DNA of 64,000 nucleotides from Hydrogenophaga crassostreae (lineage in GTDB: Bacteria; Pseudomonadota; Gammaproteobacteria; Burkholderiales; Burkholderiaceae_C), in assembly GCF_001761385.1 (NCBI RefSeq), contig NZ_CP017476.1:1787501-1851500 (forward strand), read 5' to 3'. The position numbers and the translations under genes are program-made. Shown here piece by piece: positions 35,804-47,213 of the stretch (positions are counted from its first letter, which is position 1; every line of letters starts with the position of its first letter). Under the pieces are notes generated by a model. The model saw only the letters and a list, made by a program, of their open reading frames with translations. It had not been told where the DNA came from and made no database searches.

Positions 35804-36628
35804 CTATTTCCTGCGGCCGCGCAACCACTCCAGCGTGAGCATCAAAGTGGTGGTGAACAGGATCAGCAGCGTTGCTACGGCGGCGATGGTGGGTGAAATA
35901 TTTTCACGAATGCCTGTGAACATCTGGCGCGGCAAGGTCACCTGGTCAGGGCCAGCCAGGAAGAGCGTGACCACCACTTCGTCGAACGAGGTGGCGAAGG
36001 CAAACAACGCGCCCGAGATCACGCCCGGAGCGATCACCGGCAGCGTCACGCGGAAAAAGGATTCCAGCGGGCTTGCCCCCAGGCTCTGACTGGCCTTTAC
36101 CAGGTTGTGGTTGAAACTCTGCAGGGTTGCCAGCACAGTCGTGACCACAAAAGGTGCGCCGAGCGCGGCGTGCACCAGGACCAGACCGAGGTAGCTGTCG
36201 TTCAGGCCGAGTTTGGCGAAGTACAGGTAGCTGCTGACACCGACCACCACAACCGGCACCACCATGGGGGCGATCAGCAGGCCCGTGATGAAGCCTTTAC
36301 CGAAAAACTGGGTGCGGGCCAGGCCCATGGCTGCGAGGGTGCCCAGTGTGGTCGCCAGCAGCGTGGCCAGTGGAGCGACGATGAAGCTGTTCTTGGCCGC
36401 TCGAATCCATTCGTCGGCGTGCCACATCTCTTCGTACCAACGCATGGACCAGCCTTCGATGGGGTAGGCCAGAAACGAGCTGTCACTGAACGAAAGCGGA
36501 ATGATGACCACCACCGGCAGCAGCAGAAACACCAGCACGCCGATGCTGCCCAGGCGCAGCGCATACCAGCCGATCTTGTCGAGCAAGGTGTAATAAGCGG
36601 GAAAGGTGGGGAAGATGGCTGAGAACAT
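35804..36628 (-). CDS. ABC importer permease (polyamine type, second subunit)
   Basis: A 274-residue inner-membrane protein from ATG 36628 with about six membrane segments and the EAA-like motif SLGASPLESFFRVTLPVI near residue 190. It matches PotC/PotI-type permeases of the spermidine/putrescine importer family. It pairs with the permease at 36775. A dispersed repeat (36692-36768) lies in the 146-base gap between the two genes. Confidence 0.88.
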   Translation of the reverse strand: MFSAIFPTFPAYYTLLDKIGWYALRLGSIGVLVFLLLPVVVIIPLSFSDSSFLAYPIEGWSMRWYEEMWHADEWIRAAKNSFIVAPLATLLATTLGTLAAMGLARTQFFGKGFITGLLIAPMVVPVVVVGVSSYLYFAKLGLNDSYLGLVLVHAALGAPFVVTTVLATLQSFNHNLVKASQSLGASPLESFFRVTLPVIAPGVISGALFAFATSFDEVVVTLFLAGPDQVTLPRQMFTGIRENISPTIAAVATLLILFTTTLMLTLEWLRGRRK

Positions 36629-36691
36629 GGATGGTTTGCTCAATGGCTTATCGCAGTGGAAACGGGTCTGGTATGTCTTTCCGGGCACTCA

Positions 36692-36768
36692 CCGTGGGAC
36701 CGGCTCTGCCGGACCAATGGTGAGGCTCCCCCTTGCAGGGGGAAGACGCGACGCGGCGCAGGGGAGTC
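36692..36768 (+). repeat. Dispersed intergenic repeat, copy C
   Basis: GTGGGACCGGCTCTGCCGGA opens the element, followed by a CCCCCTTGCAGGGGG stem and ACGCGACGCGGCGCAGGGG, in the same order as copies A and B. It lies between the two permease genes, on the opposite orientation to transcription, so the hairpin would be in the operon mRNA and could reduce the second permease's translation. Confidence 0.65.
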
Positions 36769-36774
36769 ATCCTT

Positions 36775-38040
36775 TCACCCCAGACTCAGCTCGGCCTTGC
36801 CCAGCTTGCGGTAGAGCGCATACAGCACCAGTGTGCAAAACAGCAATACCGAGCCCAGCGCGCAGGCCATGCCCCAGTTGACCTCGACGTTGGTGTATTG
36901 CGCCACGTAGTAGCTCAGCATCTGGTCGGCCGGGCCACCCAGCAGCGCGGGCGTGACGTAGTAGCCGATGCAGGTGATGAACACCAGCAGGCCTCCAGCG
37001 GCCACGCCTGGGTAGGTCTGCGGCAGGTACACGCGGAAGAAGGCACCCAGTGGCGAGCTGCCCAGAGAGATGGCCGCGCGCAGGTAATTTGTGGGGACGG
37101 ACTTCATGACACTGTAGAGCGGAAGGATCATGAAGGGCAGCAGGATGTGGACCATGGCGATGGTCACACCCAACCGGTTGAAGAGCAGCGGGATGGGGGC
37201 GTCGGTGACCCCGATCCACATGAGGAACCGGTTGATCAGGCCATTGTTCTGCAGGAGCACGATCCAGGCGGCAATGCGCACCAGCACCGAAGTCCAGAAA
37301 GGCAGCAGCACCAGGATGAGCAGGATATTGGCCTTGCGCTCGCCCAGCGTGCTCAACCAGTAAGCAAGCGGGTAACCCAGCAGCAGGGCCGACAGCGTCA
37401 CGATGGCGCTGATCTTGAAGGTGCGCAGCAGGATGTCGCTGAAGGCTGCCGCGTTGGGGCCCACCTTGACCACGTTGCCCTGGGCATCGCGTTTTAAATC
37501 GATCGAGGCCAGCAGGTAGTCCGGCGTCCAGCGGGAGCTGTTTTTGGCGATGGTCTGCCAGTAGGGCAGTTCGGCCCAGCGTTCGTCGTGTTCGAGCAGT
37601 TTTTCCCGGGCTTGTTCGGGGCTGAGGTTTTCGCCCAGCGGCAGTGCGCGGTAAGTGCCCATGACCAGCGAGCGTGCGCCGGCCACTTCGCTGTTGAGCC
37701 GGCGCGCCAGGGCGCCGGCTTCAGCGGTTTCTTCAAAGGCGGTGAAGTCTTTGAGCAGGGCCGCGTAGGCGGCCAATGGTGGCTCGCTTTTGCGGTCCCA
37801 GCCAGCCAGCGCCTGACCCGTACGGGGCAGGGCGTCGGCCACTTCCGGGTTTTCCACCGCCCGAATGAGCAGGGATGCCAGCGGTACCAGAAAAAACACC
37901 ACCAGAAACGCCAGCAAAGGCAGCGTGAGCGTGAGCGCACGCAGCTTCTTGCGGCGTTCGGCACGCCCCAGTTGGGCCGCGAGGCTGCCGTCGGAGATCG
38001 TCTGAGAGGGGTTCATTGTGGTTCCGCCGGCCAAGCTCAT
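36775..38040 (-). CDS. ABC importer permease (polyamine type, first subunit)
   Basis: A 421-residue permease, longer than usual for PotB/PotH because of a large extra region (about 60-170) between the first and second membrane segments, containing SEPPLAAYAALLKDFTAFEE and ENLSPEQAREKLLEHDERWA. Its C-terminal part has the usual helices and a SLGSSPLGAFFRVYLPQTYP motif. ATG 38040 overlaps the binding-protein stop by four bases (ATGA), so it is translationally coupled. Confidence 0.9.
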   Translation of the reverse strand: MSLAGGTTMNPSQTISDGSLAAQLGRAERRKKLRALTLTLPLLAFLVVFFLVPLASLLIRAVENPEVADALPRTGQALAGWDRKSEPPLAAYAALLKDFTAFEETAEAGALARRLNSEVAGARSLVMGTYRALPLGENLSPEQAREKLLEHDERWAELPYWQTIAKNSSRWTPDYLLASIDLKRDAQGNVVKVGPNAAAFSDILLRTFKISAIVTLSALLLGYPLAYWLSTLGERKANILLILVLLPFWTSVLVRIAAWIVLLQNNGLINRFLMWIGVTDAPIPLLFNRLGVTIAMVHILLPFMILPLYSVMKSVPTNYLRAAISLGSSPLGAFFRVYLPQTYPGVAAGGLLVFITCIGYYVTPALLGGPADQMLSYYVAQYTNVEVNWGMACALGSVLLFCTLVLYALYRKLGKAELSLG

Positions 38041-39062
38041 TTTGCTGCCCAGGCGGAGAAGCGCTTCTCCAGAGCTTCACCTTGATCGGCCCAGAAACGG
38101 ACGCTGAATTGCAGCGCTTCCTTGCTGTTGGCAGGCGCCGTGGGCAACATGTCGAGCACCTTGGCATCGAGTTTGGCCAGTGCCTTGTTGTTGGTTGGGC
38201 CGTAGCTGATGTTTTTGGCGTACTCGGCCTGTGCATCGGGCGAGCTGGCCAGGGCAATGAACTTCAACGCCGCGTCTTTGTTGGGCGTGCCTTTGGGCAT
38301 GACCCAGTAGTCCAGATCGTAGATGCCGCCAGTCCAGGTGATTTTCAGGTTCTTTCCTTCGCGCTGGGCGGCATCGATGCGGCCGTTGTAGGCGGTGGTC
38401 ATGCTCACGTCACCGGCAACCAGGAACTGGGGCGGCTGGGCACCGGCTTCCCACCACTGGATGTTTGGCTTGAGGTCACCCAGCTTTTTGAAGGCGCGCT
38501 CGGCACCCTCTTTGGTGGCCAGCACTTTATAGACGTCGGCGGGCTTGACACCATCGGCCATGAGCGCGAATTCCAGGTTGTAGCGGGCGCCCTTGCGAAG
38601 GCCACGTTTGCCTGGGAATTTCTTCACGTCCCAGAAATCGGCCCAGGTGGTGGGCGCGGTCTTGAGCTTGTCGCCGTCATAGGCCATCACGGTGGACCAG
38701 ACGAAGGTGCCCACGCCGCACTCGTGCACAGCGGCTTTCTGGAAGTCGGCCTTGTTGCCGATCTTGCTCCAGTCGATGGTTTCGAACAGGCCTTCATCGC
38801 AACCGCGGCTCAGGTCGGGGCTCTCGACTTCGACCACGTCCCAGGTGACGTTCTTGGCTTCGACCATGGCCTTGATCTTGGCTTGTTCGCCGTTGTATTC
38901 CACGGCGGTGACCTTGCCGCCCGCCTTTTCGAAAGGCGCCATGTAGGCGACTTTCTGGGCGGCACCGTTGGCACCGCCGAAGTTCACCACGGTGAGGTTG
39001 TCTGCCATGGCGGGAAGTGCCAGTAGGGCCGAAACGGCCAGCAACACAGGTTTGAGTTTCAT
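38037..39062 (-). CDS. Periplasmic substrate-binding protein of the polyamine-type importer
   Basis: A 341-residue exported protein with a signal peptide (LLAVSALLALPAMA, cut near residue 20) and the PotD/PotF fold: LTVVNFGGANG, NVTWDVVEVESPDLSRGCDE and ATKEGAERAFKKLGDLKPNI. Acidic residues such as in VVEVESPD could bind the amine, but the exact ligand (putrescine, GABA, guanidinobutyrate) cannot be read. It is the first importer subunit after the ATPase gene at 39120. Confidence 0.9.
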   Translation of the reverse strand: MKLKPVLLAVSALLALPAMADNLTVVNFGGANGAAQKVAYMAPFEKAGGKVTAVEYNGEQAKIKAMVEAKNVTWDVVEVESPDLSRGCDEGLFETIDWSKIGNKADFQKAAVHECGVGTFVWSTVMAYDGDKLKTAPTTWADFWDVKKFPGKRGLRKGARYNLEFALMADGVKPADVYKVLATKEGAERAFKKLGDLKPNIQWWEAGAQPPQFLVAGDVSMTTAYNGRIDAAQREGKNLKITWTGGIYDLDYWVMPKGTPNKDAALKFIALASSPDAQAEYAKNISYGPTNNKALAKLDAKVLDMLPTAPANSKEALQFSVRFWADQGEALEKRFSAWAAK

Positions 39063-39119
39063 GAGAATTACTCCTTTGGATTGAAGAACAGGGAACGGAA
39101 ACCGAATAAATACCAGGGT

Positions 39120-40199
39120 TCAGCGGTAGATACGAAGGTGCTCGGTCGGAACGTGCAGGTTCACCGTGGCACCCTCGCGCAATTGGCCCGCGTATTGCAA
39201 GGGCAACTTCACACTGAGTTCGGGCTGGTCGCTGGTCTGGCAGCGCAGGCGCAAGTGGTCGCCGAAATAGATCACATCGGTCACTTTGGCCGACAGGTGG
39301 TTGGTTGCGCCACCGCTGGCTGCCAGGCCAATCCGCTCAGGGCGCACGCTGCATTGCACGCTGTCGCCGGTGTTGGCCTTGTTTACATTGATGCCGGTCA
39401 GGCGCGTGCCATCGGTCAGCGTGACTTCGCATTGATCGCCGCTGGCTTGGGTGACCTTGCCGTCGAGCACCGAGTTGTCGCCTACAAAGCTGGCAACAAA
39501 ACGGTTCACGGGTGTCTCATACAGGCGGTCGACAGGATCGATCTGCTGTATCACACCTTCACTGAACACGGCCACCCTGTCGGACATGGTGAGCGCCTCG
39601 GACTGGTCGTGGGTCACATAGACGAAGGTCACGCCCAGGCGGCGGTGCAGTGCCTTGAGTTCGAGTTGCATGTGTTCTCGCAATTGCTTGTCCAATGCGC
39701 CCAGTGGCTCGTCCATCAGCACCAGTTGGGGGTCGAACACCAGAGCGCGAGCCAAAGCCACCCGCTGCTGCTGGCCACCCGAGAGCTGGCCTGGATAGCG
39801 ATCGCCCATGTGGCCCATCTGCACCATATCGAGCGCGCGCTTGACCTTGTCTTCGCGCTCCGATTTGCCGAGCTTTCGCACGGTGAGCGGGTAGCCGATG
39901 TTGTCGGCCACGGTCATGTGCGGGAACAGTGCGTAATTTTGGAACACCATGCCGAAGTTGCGTTTGTGCGGTGGTGTTCGGGTGATTGGTACACCATCGA
40001 GGCTGATTTCACCGGCGGTGGGCGACTCGAAGCCGGCCAGCATCATCAGCGTGGTGGTTTTGCCTGAGCCCGATGGGCCAAGCAGAGACAGGAATTCACC
40101 TTTCTGGATCTCAAGGTTCAGATCGCGCACCACCAGGATGCGGCCGTCGTAGGTCTTTTGCACACCGGTGAAGGTGACGAGTGCGGTGCTGGTGGTCAT
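39120..40199 (-). CDS. ABC importer ATP-binding protein (PotA-like)
   Basis: A 359-residue ATPase. Walker A is LGPSGSGKTTTLMMLAGF, Q-loop FQNYALF, signature LSGGQQQRVALARAL and Walker B LVLMDEPLGALD. A C-terminal TOBE-type regulatory domain (about 240-355) ends in VNLHVPTEHLRIYR. It energises the two permeases and works with the binding protein at 38037. The CoA-transferase gene ends 43 bases upstream. Confidence 0.92.
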   Translation of the reverse strand: MTTSTALVTFTGVQKTYDGRILVVRDLNLEIQKGEFLSLLGPSGSGKTTTLMMLAGFESPTAGEISLDGVPITRTPPHKRNFGMVFQNYALFPHMTVADNIGYPLTVRKLGKSEREDKVKRALDMVQMGHMGDRYPGQLSGGQQQRVALARALVFDPQLVLMDEPLGALDKQLREHMQLELKALHRRLGVTFVYVTHDQSEALTMSDRVAVFSEGVIQQIDPVDRLYETPVNRFVASFVGDNSVLDGKVTQASGDQCEVTLTDGTRLTGINVNKANTGDSVQCSVRPERIGLAASGGATNHLSAKVTDVIYFGDHLRLRCQTSDQPELSVKLPLQYAGQLREGATVNLHVPTEHLRIYR

Positions 40200-40242
40200 G
40201 TGGGTAGGCAGGTCTCGGTCTGGAAGGAAAGTCGATGCGGAT

Positions 40243-41409
40243 TCAGGACGATGCTTGCAACCACCGTGCCAGGTGGGCGTCGAGCGGAGGCGGTGGCAAA
40301 TCGGCCATCGGGCGCTGTCCGTCGAACAGCATGGGGTTGGCGATCATGGGTGGTGTGCGCGTGTCCGATGGTTGTAGTCGCAAACCACGCGCAGCGACAT
40401 GGGGGTGTTCCATGACATGGGCAACGTCCAGAATCGGAGAGCAGGGCACACCAGCCTGATCGAGCAGTGACATCCAGTCACTGGTATCGCGCTGCAGCGT
40501 CCAGCCCGTGATCAACGGCACCAGGGTCTGGCGGTTTTCGACTCTGGCGGGGTTGGTGCTGTACAGCGCGTTGCGCGAAATGGCGGACTGGCCTGCGGCG
40601 TCGCACAGGCGGGTGAATTGCCCGTCGTTGCCCACGGCCAGCACCATGTGGCCATCGCGGGTGGGGAATACCTGGTAGGGCACGATGTTGGGATGTGCGT
40701 TGCCCATGCGGGTGGGTGTCTTTCCGCCGATCAACTGGTTGGCGCCCTGGTTGGCGAGCATGGCCACTTGAACGTCAAAAAGCGAAGCGTCTATTTCCCG
40801 CCCGCGCCCGGTGGTCTGGCGTTCGACCAGGGCGGCAAGGATCGCTGTGGTGGCGTAAACGCCGGTCATCAAGTCGGTGACGGCCACCCCCACCTTTTGG
40901 GGCTCACCGTCGGGCTCGCCTGTGATGCTCATCAGCCCGCCTTCGGCCTGGATGGCGAAGTCATAGCCCGCTTTGTGCGAAAGCGGGCCAGTCTGGCCGT
41001 AACCTGTGATCGAGCAATAGATCAGGCGCGGATTGATGGCTTGCAGGCTTGCCGCATCCAGCCCGTACTTCGCAAGTTGACCAACTTTGTAGTTTTCGAT
41101 CAATACATCGGCTTCGCGGGCGAGTTCGCGCACCTGTTGCAAGCCGTCCTGGCTCGCCAGGTCAATGGCCACGGACCGCTTTCCGCGGTTGGCACATATG
41201 AAATAGGCAGCGACCCGCGATTCGCCTTCACCCCACCAGGGGGGGCCCCAGCTTCGGGTGTCATCACCTGTGCCCGGACGCTCGACCTTGAGTACGTCGG
41301 CGCCGTAGTCAGCCAGCAATTGGCCCGCCCACGGGCCCGCAAGCACGCGTGACAGATCCAGCACCCGCACGCCAGCCAGCGGGCTGGGCGGTGGAGCGTG
41401 GGGCGCCAT
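40243..41409 (-). CDS. CaiB/BaiF-family CoA-transferase
   Basis: A 388-residue class III CoA-transferase. The N-terminal RVLDLSRVLAGPWAGQLLAD and YGADVLKVERPG are typical, and a catalytic Asp lies in the AGYDFAIQAEGG region near residue 150-170. Substrates of this family are carboxylates or carnitine/bile-acid type; here the acceptor is unknown. Its ATG 41409 shares one base with the gabT stop (TGATG), so it is coupled to gabT, suggesting a role in a GABA-derived or alternative acid. Confidence 0.88.
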   Translation of the reverse strand: MAPHAPPPSPLAGVRVLDLSRVLAGPWAGQLLADYGADVLKVERPGTGDDTRSWGPPWWGEGESRVAAYFICANRGKRSVAIDLASQDGLQQVRELAREADVLIENYKVGQLAKYGLDAASLQAINPRLIYCSITGYGQTGPLSHKAGYDFAIQAEGGLMSITGEPDGEPQKVGVAVTDLMTGVYATTAILAALVERQTTGRGREIDASLFDVQVAMLANQGANQLIGGKTPTRMGNAHPNIVPYQVFPTRDGHMVLAVGNDGQFTRLCDAAGQSAISRNALYSTNPARVENRQTLVPLITGWTLQRDTSDWMSLLDQAGVPCSPILDVAHVMEHPHVAARGLRLQPSDTRTPPMIANPMLFDGQRPMADLPPPPLDAHLARWLQASS

Positions 41410-42704
41410 CAGCCCTGCAGCGCGTCGAGCGACGCCTCAACAATGGCCAGGCCTTCGTCGAGCACGGCGTCGCTGACTGTCAGTGGCACCAGGATACGCA
41501 CCACGTTGCCGTAGGTGCCGCAGGTCAGGATGATCAGACCGCGCCTGGTGGCTTCGGCGGCCAGCGCCTTGGTCAGGTCGGCATCGGGCTGGTGTGGATC
41601 GCCGTTTTTGCACAGTTCCATGGCCACCATCGCGCCCAGGCCGCGTACTTCGGCAATGCAGGTGTGTTTTTTCGCCAAGGCTTGCAGGCTGGCGGTGATG
41701 CGCTGGCCGACTTCCTGGCTGCGTTGCAGCAGGCTGTGCTTTTCGAACTCGTCGAGCACCGCCAGCGCGGCCGCGCAAGCCAGCGGGCTTCCGGCGTAGG
41801 TCCCACCCAGGCCGCCGGCGGCGGGCGCGTCCATCACGTCGGCGCGGCCGATCACGGCAGAGATCGGGAAGCCGCCGGCCATGGACTTGGCCATGGTGAT
41901 CAGATCGGGCGCCACGCCAGCTTGTTCCACGGCGAACCAGGTCCCGGTGCGGCCAGCGCCGGTCTGCACTTCGTCGGCGATCAGCAGGATGCCATGCAGG
42001 TCGCACAGGGCGCGCAGGCGCTGGAACAGCTCGGGCGGGGCCACGTTGAAGCCGCCTTCGCCTTGCACCGGCTCCAGGATGATGGCCGCCACCCGGCTGG
42101 CTTCGATGTCGTTCTTGAAGATCTGCTCGATCGAGGCCATGGCGTCGTCCACGCTCACGCCGTGCAGGGCGTTGGGGAAACGGGCGTGGAAGATCTCGTT
42201 GGGGAAGGGGCCAAAGCCGAGCTTGTACGGTGCGACTTTGCCCGTCATGCCCAGGGTGAGCAGGGTGCGGCCATGGTAGCCACCGGTGAAGGCGATGATG
42301 CCCGAGCGGCCGGTGTGGGCGCGGGCGATTTTGATGGCGTTTTCCACGGCCTCGGCGCCGGTGGTGAGGAACAGGGTTTTCTTGGCGAAATCACCAGGGG
42401 CCTTGGCATTGAGGCGCTCGGCGAGTTCCACATAGGGTTCGTAGGCCAGCACCTGGAAGCAGGTGTGGGTGTACTGGTCGAGCTGGGCTTTGACCGCTTC
42501 GATGATGGCGGGGTTGCGGTGGCCGGTGTTGAGCACGGCAATACCACCGGCAAAGTCGATGTAACGGCGGCCTTCAACGTCCCAGATTTCGGCATTTTCG
42601 CCCTTGGCAATGAAGATTTGGTGGCTGTGACCCACGCCGCGCGGCACAGCGGCGTTGCGGCGGGCCATGAGCATGGCGTTGGTGGCTTGGGGTTCGCGTT
42701 GCAT
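41409..42704 (-). CDS. gabT: 4-aminobutyrate (GABA) transaminase
   Basis: A 431-residue class III aminotransferase from ATG 42704, preceded by GGAGAA. Key residues: Asp244 (IADEVQTG) and the PLP Lys273 (MAKSMAGGFP). TTGAEAVENAIKIARAHTGR is the class III motif near residue 114. It transfers the GABA amino group to 2-oxoglutarate, giving succinic semialdehyde, which gabD then oxidises. It is the first gene of the operon, divergent from the MocR regulator. Confidence 0.92.
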   Translation of the reverse strand: MQREPQATNAMLMARRNAAVPRGVGHSHQIFIAKGENAEIWDVEGRRYIDFAGGIAVLNTGHRNPAIIEAVKAQLDQYTHTCFQVLAYEPYVELAERLNAKAPGDFAKKTLFLTTGAEAVENAIKIARAHTGRSGIIAFTGGYHGRTLLTLGMTGKVAPYKLGFGPFPNEIFHARFPNALHGVSVDDAMASIEQIFKNDIEASRVAAIILEPVQGEGGFNVAPPELFQRLRALCDLHGILLIADEVQTGAGRTGTWFAVEQAGVAPDLITMAKSMAGGFPISAVIGRADVMDAPAAGGLGGTYAGSPLACAAALAVLDEFEKHSLLQRSQEVGQRITASLQALAKKHTCIAEVRGLGAMVAMELCKNGDPHQPDADLTKALAAEATRRGLIILTCGTYGNVVRILVPLTVSDAVLDEGLAIVEASLDALQG

Positions 42705-42780
42705 GGAGATTCTCCGCAAAGGGTGGAAGTGGGTTCGACTGACTGGCGATACTCTATGCAGAAGATGCGGTCGGTACCAT

Positions 42781-42837
42781 ATACAGACAGCCCATTGGTG
42801 CCAATGCACTGTGCAGCCCGCGCGACCGATACAGACA
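42781..42837. promoter_or_regulatory. Direct-repeat operator of the MocR/GabR-like regulator
   Basis: The 9-base word ATACAGACA occurs twice in the 150-base divergent region, at 42781-42789 and 42829-42837, 48 bases apart in the same orientation. Direct repeats are the known binding mode of the MocR family (for example GabR and PdxR). Between them lies a CATTGG-TG-CCAATG dyad (42793-42806). I infer that this is the control site for gabT and the regulator gene. The second copy is 18 bases before the MocR start. Confidence 0.65.
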
Positions 42838-42854
42838 AACCCTAGGTTTCCCCC

Positions 42855-44261
42855 ATGTTTACCCTTGACCCGAAAGCCACGGCGCCCTTGGTGGTGCAGA
42901 TCGTGGAGGGATTTCGCGACGCCATCCTCAGTGGCAACCTGCGCCCGGGCGCCAAAGCACCATCGATACGGCAACTGGCCCATGCGCACGGTGTCAGCGT
43001 GTACACCGTGGTGGACGCCTATGACCGTCTGGTCGCTCTCGGCTATTTCGCTTCACGCCCCCATTCCGGGTTTTTTGTTCGCCAGCGCGAAAGCCTGGCG
43101 CGCCTGAGCCATGATGCGGAACCGGCCGAAGCGGCCAACCACAATTTCGATTCCATGTGGTACCTGCGACGGGTGTTTGAAAACCGGGCGCTGCGCATGA
43201 AGCCCGGTTGCGGCTGGATTCCTGGCGACTGGTTGTTCCAGGACGGCTTGCGCCGCAGCCTGCGTACTTTGGCGGCTGAAAACGCCGAACTGGGCGGTTA
43301 CGGTGAACCCAAGGGTTTTGCGCCATTGCGCCACCTGGTGCGCGACCTGCTGGCCGAGCAGGAAATCGCGGTGGGTTGCGAGCAGGTGTTGCTCACGCAC
43401 GGCTCCAGTCAGGGCCTGGATCTGGTGGCCCGCTGCCTGGTGCGCGCCGGTGACGCGGTGCTGGTGGACGATCCCGGTTACCCCAACCTGCTGTTTTCGC
43501 TGCGCTTTCTGGGCGCGCGTCTGATCGGTGTGCCGCGCACGCCCAATGGATACGATCTGGCGGCGCTGGAGGCGCTGGTGATCGAGCACAAGCCCAAGGC
43601 CTTTTTCACCCAGCCGCGCCTGCAAAGCCCGACTGGCTCGGTGGCTTCTTTGGCCCATTTGCACCGCGTGGTGCAACTGGCGGAGCAACACCATTTCACG
43701 GTGGTGGAGAACGACATATACGCCGACCTCGATCCCGAGCCGCGTCCCTCGCTGGCCAGTCTGGACCAGCTGCAGCGGGTCGTCTACATCAGCAGTTTTT
43801 CCAAAACCATTTCTCCGAATCTGCGGGTGGGCTACATGGCCGCACCGCCCGACTTGCTGGAAGACTTCGCCCAACTGAAGATGATTTCCGGGCTGACATC
43901 GTCCGAGTTCAGCGAGCGGTTGGTGTACGGTGCCCTGGTGGACGGGCGCTGGCGCAAACATTTGCGCGGCTTGCGTGAGCGTCTGGCCGCGGCGCACCAG
44001 CGGGTGGCCCAGGCCTTGGAGGGCGAAGGCTTTGAGCTTTTTTCCGAACCCAAGGCCGGCCTGTTCATCTGGGCGCGCCACCCCGACATTCAAAACGCCG
44101 CCGAGCTGGCCTACAAAGCCGCCGAGCAGGACATTCTGCTGGGCCCTGGCCACTTGTTCGACCCGCAATTGCAGCCCAGCCCATGGTTCCGCTTCAACGT
44201 TGCTTTCACCGATGAGCCCAAGGTATTGGCCTTCTTGAAGGACCACCAAAGCCTCAACTGA
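42855..44261 (+). CDS. MocR/GabR-type PLP-dependent regulator
   Basis: A 468-residue fusion of a GntR-type winged helix (about 10-80, LAHAHGVSVYTVVDAYDRLV) and an aspartate-aminotransferase fold. The PLP lysine is Lys317 in SSFSKTISPNLRVGY, and DDPGYPNLLFSLRFLGARL and ENDIYADLDPEPRPS are aminotransferase fold I motifs. It probably senses GABA or a related amine as an external aldimine and activates or represses the divergent gabT operon. It could be GabR-like or another MocR member. Confidence 0.9.
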   Translation: MFTLDPKATAPLVVQIVEGFRDAILSGNLRPGAKAPSIRQLAHAHGVSVYTVVDAYDRLVALGYFASRPHSGFFVRQRESLARLSHDAEPAEAANHNFDSMWYLRRVFENRALRMKPGCGWIPGDWLFQDGLRRSLRTLAAENAELGGYGEPKGFAPLRHLVRDLLAEQEIAVGCEQVLLTHGSSQGLDLVARCLVRAGDAVLVDDPGYPNLLFSLRFLGARLIGVPRTPNGYDLAALEALVIEHKPKAFFTQPRLQSPTGSVASLAHLHRVVQLAEQHHFTVVENDIYADLDPEPRPSLASLDQLQRVVYISSFSKTISPNLRVGYMAAPPDLLEDFAQLKMISGLTSSEFSERLVYGALVDGRWRKHLRGLRERLAAAHQRVAQALEGEGFELFSEPKAGLFIWARHPDIQNAAELAYKAAEQDILLGPGHLFDPQLQPSPWFRFNVAFTDEPKVLAFLKDHQSLN

Positions 44262-44306
44262 GACCCGTTTTTGGGCTATCTGGTGAGGAACGCCGCACAG
44301 GGTCTC
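44260..44306. promoter_or_regulatory. Inverted repeat upstream of alaS
   Basis: GAGACCC (44260-44266) and GGGTCTC (44300-44306) form a 7-base dyad with a 33-base loop, from the end of the MocR gene to about 78 bases before the alaS start. It may be a weak terminator of the MocR gene or a leader structure of alaS. No T run follows. Confidence 0.3.
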
Positions 44307-44383
44307 GCCAGTTTGCGAAAATACACGGTTTGGTGCGTTCAACGCCCATTCTCAATTCCCGTCAGAACCTCATCAAGGCCACC

Positions 44384-47005
<2,622 letters not shown>

Positions 47006-47213
47006 TTCGCCCCGTCGCGTCGGGAAGCTCCCTGGGACCCACACCAGCGGCCCGCTCGATGGCTGCGCTGCTGCGGCGCGGCGCCCAGAGTCGGGCGCGG
47101 GCCTCGGCGTCCGTGCTCACCTCGGGCTGTGCCTTGGTGGCTTCGTCGATACCGCTGCGTCGGTGGTGATTCAGACCGGTGCTGTTCTGGGGTACGGCCG
47201 CACCGGGTGATGT

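Noticed and set aside
47006..47213. Possible gene remnant between alaS and the pseudouridine synthase
   Set aside because: Short frames in this gap have skewed composition and no recognisable motif, so I report no gene.
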